Of a DNA stretch of 64,000 bases, positions 57,270-64,000 are shown one piece after another. How positions within the stretch are numbered: position 1 is the stretch's first letter; each line of letters starts with the position of its first letter. This stretch comes from Catenuloplanes indicus. GTDB taxonomy: Bacteria > Actinomycetota > Actinomycetes > Mycobacteriales > Micromonosporaceae. The translations under genes and the position numbers were made by a program. The notes below the pieces were generated by a model. That model saw only the letters and a program-made list of their open reading frames with translations. It did not search any database and was not told the origin of the DNA. The stretch is from contig NZ_JAUSUZ010000001.1 in the NCBI RefSeq assembly GCF_030813715.1, positions 7,316,001 through 7,380,000 on the forward strand, written 5' to 3'.

Positions 57270-59384
57270 GTGACCCTGCCGATCACCCCGGCCAACATGG
57301 ACGCGATCTGCCTGGAGCACGTCCTGCCGACCAGCACCGGCAACCACGTCTTCAACGCGGCCTCGTCCAGCATGGCCCGGTCCGACCTGCTCGACGAGGC
57401 GCTGCACCTGCCGGGCGTGGACAAGTACACGTACGTCTCGTTCGGCCTCGGCATGCGGGACGCGCTCACCGACGCCAGCCCGGCCACCACGGTCTGGGAG
57501 GACGGCATCCCGCGGCCGACCGGCGCGCTCAGCCCGGACAAGGGCTCCGTGCGCACGCTCATGTACCAGTACTTCCGCGGCATCCCGGCCGAGGCGCTGG
57601 ACCGGCTGGTCGAGCGCCCGCTGTTCGGCAAGGGTCAGGAGGACGTCCGGATGACGCTGGCCGACCTGGCCGCGCGCGCCGACATGATGGGCCTGCCGGT
57701 CGAGATCCCGCTGCACCGGTTCGCGCCCGGCGGGCAGACCGTCTCGCCCAGCCGGATCGTGTACTTCGACGCGGCCGGGCCGGTGACGCCGGGTGACGCG
57801 ACGCTGATCCGGGTCGAGCCGTCGCGGGTCTGGGACGCGAACCCGTTCGCCACCGCCGGGCCGGACGTGCTTGCCGAGGCGCTCAAGGGCGGCTACCCGG
57901 GCGGCCGGGTGGTGCCGCTGCCGGGCGGCGGTTACCGGCTCGGGATGGCACCCGCGCTCGCCACCTTCGCGCACGCGGACCTGCTGACCGGCACGCGGGC
58001 GCTGACCACCGACGACCTCACCCGGGACGGTGTGCCGCCGCTGACCACCGTCGGCACCTACGGCGACCTGCTGGCCCACGTGGCCGCCGCGCCCGCCCGG
58101 TTCTCGCTGGTCGAGATCGACTCGTCACAGGTCTTCCTCGCCGTGCACGACCCGGCCGGTGACGCGTACCTGGACCTCGGCACCGGCACCACCGCGGTGT
58201 TCCCGGACACGCCGGAGCAGATCCGGGTGACCACGCTGCCCGCGGACGTCGCGCTCGCGGACCTGCTCACCGACCCGACGCCGGCCGGTGCGGTCCCGGC
58301 CCCGCTCGTCCCGCCGGCCGGCGTCACCCGGACGCACACGTTCGGCCCGGGCGGCAGCCGCTCCGTCGACCTGGTCACCGGCGGCCGGTCCGGCACCGGG
58401 AACGTGCCCCGGGAACTGGAGCCGCTGCTCGGCCAGCTCGCCACCGCGGCCGAGGCGATCGGCCAGTCCGTCGTGGTGATCGGCCCGCAGCCGCGGGACC
58501 CCTGGTCCCGGCGCGACCCGGCGCGGGCCGAGAAGCGTTTCCTGCTGCGCGCCGGTGCCATGGTGTTCCAGCACCTGCGCAACGGCGAGCCGGCGCCGAT
58601 CATCTTCAACTACGGCGGCGCGAGCGCGGCGCTGGACGCGATGGCCGCGAAGCTCGGCACGCCGGTCATGCGGCAGTCGATGGGCGGCGGCCTGGACTTC
58701 GACCGCAAGTGGACCGCCACCGGACCGGACGGCGCCACCGTGGTGCCGCCGTTCAAGGACATCACGCGCGACACGCTGAAGTCCGTCGGCGACCTGCAGC
58801 GGGCGACCGCGGACACCCGGGTCGACCCGGCGCTCGGCACGTACCTGTCGATGGACCTGAGCGACCCGGTGGCGCTGCGCGAGAAGCTGCGGATCGACGG
58901 CAGCGCGCTGAAGGCGCTCCAGCCGACGATCGCCGCGCTGCCGTTCGACGCCGAGCAGTTCCGCGCGCACTCGAAGCTGCTGGACCTGCTGGACAAGGAC
59001 ACCGCCCGATTCGACACCGCGGTGCACTTCCTGGCCGCCACCAAGGGCGGCGACACGATGACGCTGCCCGACCTGCCGTCCGTGCTCCGGCAGGCACCGG
59101 AGACCCGGGCCGAGGCCCTCCAGGACCTCAAGGACGTCACCTACGGCCCGCACGACGCCGGCGCCGCGCGCGCCGTGCTCGACGCGGTCCAGAAGCGCCT
59201 CGCCGGTGCGAGCGACGACGAGGTCAAGAAGGCGATCTACGACAACTCGGTCTACCTGCCGGAAGGGCCCGGCGGCCGCGCCGACATCATCCGCGAGCTG
59301 CAGGTGTGGCGGGACAGGGCCACCGACCCGGCGGACCGGGCGCTGTTCGACGAGATGGCGGTCTGGGTCACCACCTGTCCGTGA
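57270..59384 (+). CDS. 704-aa partner protein of the giant, near-terminal Cys
   Basis: Homologue of the 715-aa protein at 16619. GTG start with GGGAG 6 nt upstream, 13 nt after the giant stop, so co-transcription is near certain. Shared features in order: MDAICLEHVLPT with C14; YFRGIPAEALDRLV; YGDLLAHVAAAP; VFLAVHDPAGDAYLDLGTG with H293; the SVVVIGPQPRDP strand; FNYGGASAALDAMAAKLGTPVMRQ; and YLPEGPGGRADIIREL. It ends TTCP, so C703 is next to last. Only two Cys by eye. No signal peptide or membrane span. The C14/H293/Asp spacing might be a papain-like site (inference). Family not recognised. Confidence 0.87.
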   Translation: MTLPITPANMDAICLEHVLPTSTGNHVFNAASSSMARSDLLDEALHLPGVDKYTYVSFGLGMRDALTDASPATTVWEDGIPRPTGALSPDKGSVRTLMYQYFRGIPAEALDRLVERPLFGKGQEDVRMTLADLAARADMMGLPVEIPLHRFAPGGQTVSPSRIVYFDAAGPVTPGDATLIRVEPSRVWDANPFATAGPDVLAEALKGGYPGGRVVPLPGGGYRLGMAPALATFAHADLLTGTRALTTDDLTRDGVPPLTTVGTYGDLLAHVAAAPARFSLVEIDSSQVFLAVHDPAGDAYLDLGTGTTAVFPDTPEQIRVTTLPADVALADLLTDPTPAGAVPAPLVPPAGVTRTHTFGPGGSRSVDLVTGGRSGTGNVPRELEPLLGQLATAAEAIGQSVVVIGPQPRDPWSRRDPARAEKRFLLRAGAMVFQHLRNGEPAPIIFNYGGASAALDAMAAKLGTPVMRQSMGGGLDFDRKWTATGPDGATVVPPFKDITRDTLKSVGDLQRATADTRVDPALGTYLSMDLSDPVALREKLRIDGSALKALQPTIAALPFDAEQFRAHSKLLDLLDKDTARFDTAVHFLAATKGGDTMTLPDLPSVLRQAPETRAEALQDLKDVTYGPHDAGAARAVLDAVQKRLAGASDDEVKKAIYDNSVYLPEGPGGRADIIRELQVWRDRATDPADRALFDEMAVWVTTCP

Positions 59385-59391
59385 CACCGCA

Positions 59392-59427
59392 CCGGTGCCG
59401 GCGCCCCACCCGGAGCGCCGGCACCGG
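59392..59427. terminator. bidirectional terminator between the 704-aa and WXG100-like genes
   Basis: Perfect 13-bp stem CCGGTGCCGGCGC/GCGCCGGCACCGG with a 10-nt loop, in the 48-bp gap between convergent genes. Confidence 0.8.
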
Positions 59428-59432
59428 CGACG

Positions 59433-60221
59433 TCACTGGCCCTCGACCTCTTCACCGCTGTCGTCGTGCACCCACTTGACCTTGACCTTGTCGTTCGGCT
59501 GGCCGGTCCAGGTCGCGCCGTCCTCCACCGTGATCTTCAGGTCGTACGGGCCGTCGCGCTCCTCGGTCCAGGTCCATTCGCCCTTGACGGTGTCGCCGTT
59601 CTCGAACCACAGGTCACCGTCCGTCGAGCTCTGGGACGACACCGGCGGTGAGTCCTGGTCGCGGTGACCGCCCTGCCTGTAGAAGTCCTCCTGCTCGTCC
59701 AGCGTCATGTCCTGGAAGTCCTCGCCCACCGTGGGCTTGTCCGGCAGGTCCCAGGTCGCACCCAGCGGCTTGTAGTTGTCCCACTCGCCCTGCGGCGGGC
59801 CCTGATCCAGCAACTGGTCGCCGAAGATCTCGAACGCCACCTTCAGGTTCGACTCGACCTGGGCGTACCCGTTCGCGGCCGCCTTCAGACCGCTCGCGAA
59901 CTGGTTGACAACCCCGTTCTTGTCCGGTTCCGTCTCCTCGGTGTCCGGATCGTCCTCCGAGCCGAAGAACTCCCAGACCACAGCCGAGTACGCGTCCCCG
60001 AACTTCGTCTGCTCGTCCGCGGTCTTACCGGACCAGCCGAGCTTGAGTTCCTTCCAGGCGGCACCGATAGTCTCGAACGAGGCCATGATGTCCGCGCGCT
60101 GCTGCTGCACCTTCAACGCCACGTTGTAGAAGAGATCGACCGGGTCGATGCTCATCGTGACCGCCTTGGCGTCGTTGTACGTCGAGGCGGTGATGTTGTC
60201 GTAGTTGAACTCCTCGGCCAC
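59433..60221 (-). CDS. WXG100-like protein with extra C-terminal domain
   Basis: 262 residues from a GTG. Residues about 25-90 form a helix, WSG turn (63-65, in LGWSGKTADEQTKFG), helix hairpin as in WXG100/ESAT-6 proteins, the small helical substrates of type VII (ESX) secretion. A second helical stretch (105-140) follows an acidic loop (SEDDPDTEETEPD). The last ~60 residues (LWFENGDTVKGEWTWTEERDG onward) look like a small beta domain rich in Trp and charge, not found in plain WXG100 proteins (~100 residues). No Cys. It is divergent from the repeat-protein gene and convergent with the 704-aa gene. No EccC-type ATPase is in the window. Confidence 0.72.
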   Translation of the reverse strand: MAEEFNYDNITASTYNDAKAVTMSIDPVDLFYNVALKVQQQRADIMASFETIGAAWKELKLGWSGKTADEQTKFGDAYSAVVWEFFGSEDDPDTEETEPDKNGVVNQFASGLKAAANGYAQVESNLKVAFEIFGDQLLDQGPPQGEWDNYKPLGATWDLPDKPTVGEDFQDMTLDEQEDFYRQGGHRDQDSPPVSSQSSTDGDLWFENGDTVKGEWTWTEERDGPYDLKITVEDGATWTGQPNDKVKVKWVHDDSGEEVEGQ

Positions 60222-60230
60222 GGATGACCC

Positions 60231-60272
60231 CTTCTCCGGCGGACTGCACCACTTCTCCGGCGGACTACACCA
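60231..60272. repeat. 21-bp direct repeat, two copies
   Basis: CTTCTCCGGCGGACT followed by G or A and then CACCA, twice in tandem (20 of 21 identical), starting 10 nt upstream of the WXG100-like start. It may carry regulator sites or duplicate the ribosome-site region: on the minus strand both copies contain CCGGAGAAG. Confidence 0.6.
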
Positions 60273-60454
60273 CGCCAGAGCGTGGCGCCGCACGGCGCGG
60301 TACGTCCACGTCCCCGAAACGGGGTCACACAATGCCGTTCCGGCGTCCGGTGCGGCGTCCCGGGGCCGTCACAACGAAGGTCTTGCCGCTGCCCCTGAAG
60401 TGCTCGCTAACCTCCACGCGCGTGTCATGTCGGTCGCGATGAATGGTGTGGACG

Positions 60455-63400
60455 ATGAGCAGCTCCGACGAGTCAGATATCGGTTCCCGGGCCAGCTTCA
60501 GCGACGGCAGCACCGCGGAGTACGACGCGGGCGGCGAGCTCGTTCGCCGGACCACCCCGGACGGCGTCGTCTACGAGACGTTCGACGCACAGGCCCGGCC
60601 GACCGGCGGGCACACCGACGCGGCGCAGTTCACCATCAACTACCCGGAGGCGGGCAATGGTTCGGAATCGGGAACAGGTAGCGCAAGCGTTGAGTACACC
60701 GCCGCCGGCGACATTCTCCGCCAAAGAACCGCCGACGGTACCGTCCTTGAAGCTTTTGATGCCGACGGCCGACCGCACGAAGGAAGCACGAGCAGCGGCG
60801 TCCACTTCGACATCGAATACCGGGCGGACGGGCGCACCGTCCATTCCTTCGACGACGGCACTGTCGTCCAGTACGACCAGGGTGGACGTGTCACACGCCA
60901 GGAGACCCCCGACGGTACCGTCTACAGCCGGTTCGATTCTCAAGGCCGGCCCACAGCCGGGACCGCTCCCGACCGCGACGGCGGTGCGGATTCCACCGCT
61001 TTCACCATCGATTACCAGGCCGACGGCGATTCCGTCATCCGGTATACCGACGGTACGTCCGCCACGTTCGATTCCGCGGGGCGCGTCGTTGCTCAGGAGA
61101 GTGCCGACGGTACCGTCTATTCCGACTTTGACGACCGAGGACGACCGCTAGCCGGCACCACCGGCGACGGCCGCGACTTCAGCATCGACTACACGGCCGA
61201 CGGCGGATCGGTCATGCGGTACGACGACGGCGCCTCGGTCGGCGTCGACAGCTCCGGCGACGTCACCCGCCAGCAGAGCCCCGACGGTACGGCCTACACC
61301 TCCTTCGACTCCGAAGGCCGGCCGACCGCCGGCGAGGCCGACGGCCGCGCGTTCACGATCAGCTACGACCAGAGCGGCAACAGCACCGCCCGCTACTCCG
61401 ACGGCTCGTCCGTGCTCACCGACGCGGCCGGCACGACGCTGCGGCTGACCACGGCGGACGGCGGCGCGTACACATCGTTCGACGCGGACGGGCGGCCGCT
61501 GGCCGGCACGACCGCGGACGGCGAGCCAATCGAGATCTCGTACGAGGCGAACGGGAACTCGACGGCGCGTTACGGCGGTGCCGACGGCGGCACGACAGTT
61601 ACCTCGAATGCCGATGGTGATCCGGTGCGGATGGTCACCGGCGACGCGTCGTATGACGCGTTTGATGGTGAGGGTCGTCCGACGCATGGTAAGACGGCGG
61701 ATGGTCAGTCGATCGAGATTTCGTACGAGGCGAACGGGAATTCGACCGCGCGTTACGGCGGCGGTGCTGATGGCGGCACGACAGTTACCTCGAACGCTGA
61801 CGGTGATCCGGTCCGGATGGTCACCGGCGACGCGTCGTATGACGCGTTCGATGGTGAGGGTCGTCCGACGCATGGTAAGACCGCGGATGGTCAGTCGATC
61901 GACATCTCGTACGAGGCGAACGGCAGTTCGACCGCGCGTTACGGTGGTGCCGATGGTGGTGTGACGGTCACGTCGAATGCTGACGGTGATCCGGTGCGGA
62001 TGGTGTCGGCGGATGCGTCGTATGACGCGTTTGATGGTGAGGGTCGTCCGACGCATGGTAAGACCGCGGATGGTCAGTCGATCGACGTCGCCTATGAGGG
62101 CAACGGTAATTCGACGGCGCGTTATGGCGGTGCTGATGGTGGTGTGACGGTCACGTCGAATGCTGACGGTGATCCGGTGCGGATGGTGTCGGCGGACGCG
62201 ACCTATGACGCGTTTGATGGTGAGGGCCGGCCGACGCACGGTAAGACCGCGGATGGTCAGTCGATCGACATCTCGTACGAGGCGAACGGTAACTCGACCG
62301 CGCGTTATGGTGGTGCTGATGGTGGTGTGACGGTCACGTCGAATGCTGACGGTGATCCGGTGCGGATGGTCACCGGCGACGCGACCTATGACGCGTTTGA
62401 TGGTGAGGGTCGTCCGACGCACGGTAAGACCGCGGATGATCAGTCGATCGAGATTTCGTACGAGGCGAACGGGAATTCGACCGCGCGTTACGGCGGCGGT
62501 GCTGATGGCGGCACGACAGTTACCTCGAACGCTGACGGTGATCCGGTCCGGATGGTGTCGGCGGACGCGACCTATGACGCCTTTGATGGTGAGGGCCGGC
62601 CGACGCACGGTAAGACCGCGGACGGTCAGTCGATCGACATCTCGTATGAGAGTAACGGCAGTTCGACCGCGCGTTACAGCGGTGCTAGCGGCGGCACGAC
62701 AGTTACCTCGAACGCTGACGGTGATCCGGTCCGGATGGTGTCGGCGGACGCGACCTATGACGCGTTCGATGGTGAGGGTCGTCCGACGCGCGGTAAGACC
62801 GCGGATGGTCAGTCGATCGACATCTCGTACGAGGCGAACGGTAACTCGACCGCGCGTTATGGTGGTGCTGATGGTGGTGTGACGGTCACGTCGAATGCTG
62901 ACGGTGATCCGGTGCGGATGGTGTCGGCGGACGCGACCTATGACGCCTTTGATGGTGAGGGTCGTCCGACGCACGGTAAGACCGCGGACGGTCAGTCGAT
63001 CGACATCGCCTATGAAGGCAACGGGAATTCGACCGCGCGTTACAGCGGTGCTAGCGGCGGCACGACAGTTACCTCGAACGCTGACGGTGATCCGGTCCGG
63101 ATGGTGTCGGCGGACGCGACCTATGACGCCTTTGATGGTGAGGGCCGGCCGACGCACGGTAAGACCGCGGATGGCCAGTCGATCGATATCTCGTATGAGA
63201 GTAACGGTAATTCGACGGCGCGTTATGGCGGTGCTGATGGTGGTGTGACGGTCACGTCGAATGCTGACGGTGACCCGGTGCGGATGGTCACCGGCGACGC
63301 GACCTATGACGCGTTTGATGGTGAGGGTCGTCCGACGCACGGTAAGACCGCGGACGGCCAGTCGATCGACATCGCCTATGAAGGCAACGGGAATTCGACC

Positions 63401-64000
63401 GCGCGTTACGGCGGCGGTGCTGATGGCGGCACGACAGTTACCTCGAACGCTGACGGTGATCCGGTGCGGATGGTCACCGGCGACGCGTCGTATGACGCGT
63501 TTGATAGTGAGGGTCGTCCGACGCATGGTAAGACCGCGGATGGTCAGTCGATCGACATCGCCTATGAGAGTAACGGTAATTCGACGGCGCGTTATGGCGG
63601 TGCTGATGGTGGTGTGACGGTCACGTCGAATGCTGACGGTGACCCGGTGCGGATGGTGTCGGCGGACGCGACCTATGACGCGTTTGACGGTGAGGGTCGT
63701 CCGACGCACGGTAAGACCGCGGATGGTCAGTCGATCGACATCGCCTATGAGGGCAACGGTAATTCGACGGCGCGTTATGGCGGTGCTGATGGTGGTGTGA
63801 CGGTCACGTCGAATGCTGACGGTGACCCGATTCGGATGGTGTCCGCGGACGCGACCTATGACGCCTTTGATGGTGAGGGCCGGCCGACGCACGGTAAGAC
63901 CGCGGACGGCCAGTCGATCGACATCTCGTATGAGAGTAACGGCAGTTCGACCGCGCGTTACAGCGGTGCTAGCGGCGGCACGACAGTTACCTCGAACGCT
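60455..64000 (+). CDS. long RHS/YD-like repeat protein (3' end outside window)
   Basis: Open frame of 1,182 codons from the ATG at 60455 to the right edge without a stop. A GTG three codons earlier (60446) is an alternative start; neither has a clear ribosome site. No signal peptide. Residues 1-352 hold about six diverged repeats of ~55-60 residues with the pattern DGTVYxxFDxxGRPxxG plus strands such as FTIDYQADGDS and IRYTDG, which resemble RHS/YD repeats (YDxxGR). From residue 353 the repeats become near-identical 61/62-residue units. Such proteins are usually large secreted or toxin-carrying shells; the toxin or terminal domain would lie beyond the window. It is divergent from the WXG100-like gene, hinting at shared export (inference). 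Confidence 0.8.
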   Translation, partial: MSSSDESDIGSRASFSDGSTAEYDAGGELVRRTTPDGVVYETFDAQARPTGGHTDAAQFTINYPEAGNGSESGTGSASVEYTAAGDILRQRTADGTVLEAFDADGRPHEGSTSSGVHFDIEYRADGRTVHSFDDGTVVQYDQGGRVTRQETPDGTVYSRFDSQGRPTAGTAPDRDGGADSTAFTIDYQADGDSVIRYTDGTSATFDSAGRVVAQESADGTVYSDFDDRGRPLAGTTGDGRDFSIDYTADGGSVMRYDDGASVGVDSSGDVTRQQSPDGTAYTSFDSEGRPTAGEADGRAFTISYDQSGNSTARYSDGSSVLTDAAGTTLRLTTADGGAYTSFDADGRPLAGTTADGEPIEISYEANGNSTARYGGADGGTTVTSNADGDPVRMVTGDASYDAFDGEGRPTHGKTADGQSIEISYEANGNSTARYGGGADGGTTVTSNADGDPVRMVTGDASYDAFDGEGRPTHGKTADGQSIDISYEANGSSTARYGGADGGVTVTSNADGDPVRMVSADASYDAFDGEGRPTHGKTADGQSIDVAYEGNGNSTARYGGADGGVTVTSNADGDPVRMVSADATYDAFDGEGRPTHGKTADGQSIDISYEANGNSTARYGGADGGVTVTSNADGDPVRMVTGDATYDAFDGEGRPTHGKTADDQSIEISYEANGNSTARYGGGADGGTTVTSNADGDPVRMVSADATYDAFDGEGRPTHGKTADGQSIDISYESNGSSTARYSGASGGTTVTSNADGDPVRMVSADATYDAFDGEGRPTRGKTADGQSIDISYEANGNSTARYGGADGGVTVTSNADGDPVRMVSADATYDAFDGEGRPTHGKTADGQSIDIAYEGNGNSTARYSGASGGTTVTSNADGDPVRMVSADATYDAFDGEGRPTHGKTADGQSIDISYESNGNSTARYGGADGGVTVTSNADGDPVRMVTGDATYDAFDGEGRPTHGKTADGQSIDIAYEGNGNSTARYGGGADGGTTVTSNADGDPVRMVTGDASYDAFDSEGRPTHGKTADGQSIDIAYESNGNSTARYGGADGGVTVTSNADGDPVRMVSADATYDAFDGEGRPTHGKTADGQSIDIAYEGNGNSTARYGGADGGVTVTSNADGDPIRMVSADATYDAFDGEGRPTHGKTADGQSIDISYESNGSSTARYSGASGGTTVTSNA
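61511..64000 (+). repeat. array of 13 complete 183/186-bp tandem repeats plus a partial unit
   Basis: Unit starts at 61511, 61694, 61880, 62063, 62246, 62429, 62615, 62798, 62981, 63164, 63347, 63533, 63716 and 63899. Three units (61694, 62429, 63347) have one extra Gly codon. Each encodes TADGQSI, a D/E-I strand, ARYGG, TSNADGDPVRMV and YDAFDGEGRPTHGK. Variants (SADAT or TGDAS/T; EANG, EGNG or ESNG; GGADGGV, GGGADGGT or SGASGGT) are shuffled among units. Codons ending in T are more common than in neighbouring genes. Confidence 0.93.

Noticed and set aside
53642-57631. 1,329-codon minus-strand open frame antisense to the 3,894-aa gene
   Set aside because: High GC leaves long antisense frames open. 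Its translation is Arg/Gly/Val-rich and low-complexity, while the plus strand aligns with the other giant.
61148-63892. 914-codon open frame on the minus strand through the repeat array
   Set aside because: It is the mirror of the plus-strand repeat gene: periodic because the DNA is periodic, extremely Arg/Thr-rich, and with no independent start site. The plus frame has sensible composition and continues from diverged upstream repeats.
61511-64000. CRISPR array
   Set aside because: Units are 183/186 bp, contiguous and in frame, with no spacers and no cas genes.

Overview
The window is very GC-rich, with strong G/C bias at third codon positions, GTG and TTG starts and tightly overlapping operons. 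That points to an actinomycete, most likely a Micromonosporaceae-type genus (inference; no rRNA or core gene is present to confirm it).

Layout. 1-3.4 kb: small accessory genes (a truncated HSL-type esterase, a Gly-tailed membrane protein, a double-VOC protein, two small unknowns, a SnoaL-like protein). 3.4-14.7 kb: a near-complete myo-inositol uptake and catabolism operon behind a divergent GntR/UTRA regulator: iolC, a DERA-like aldolase, iolB, iolD, a sugar ABC importer (lipoprotein, permease, single-cassette ATPase), iolE and two Gfo/Idh/MocA dehydrogenases. iolA is not in the window. Most junctions are 1-8 nt overlaps. A FAD-dependent amine-oxidase-like gene follows at 15-16.3 kb.

16.6-36.2 kb: a 715-residue protein and, 71 nt downstream, a 5,773-residue protein that fills 17.3 kb. 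45.6-59.4 kb: a 3,894-residue protein and, 13 nt downstream, a 704-residue protein. The two giants share their first ~300 and last ~450 residues but differ in the middle; the 715- and 704-residue proteins are homologues. The pairs are in opposite gene order (small-giant, then giant-small). All four proteins are almost free of cysteine, yet each has one Cys at residue 11 or 14 and one at the C-terminus or next to it. Most remaining cysteines lie in segments that look like cysteine-peptidase-type active sites: three papain-like repeats in the first giant and one caspase-like (clan CD) segment in the second.

36.2-45.4 kb, between the pairs: a MmyB-type regulator remnant, a secreted GH18 chitinase, a cytochrome P450, a GOLPH3-family protein, an SDR, an 814-bp non-coding stretch with a 30-bp inverted repeat, a SRPBCC protein, an asparaginase-II family protein, a short SUMF1-fold protein and a secreted CocE-type hydrolase.

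59.4-64 kb: a WXG100-like protein with an added C-terminal domain (minus strand), divergent from a long repeat protein that runs off the right edge. The latter has weakly RHS/YD-like repeats that turn into an almost identical array of 183/186-bp units.

The most novel part is the giant/partner system. Its lack of signal peptides and its closeness to a WXG100 protein suggest type VII-like export or a polymorphic-toxin-like role, but that is inference. Residue counts, repeat boundaries and Cys tallies were made by eye.
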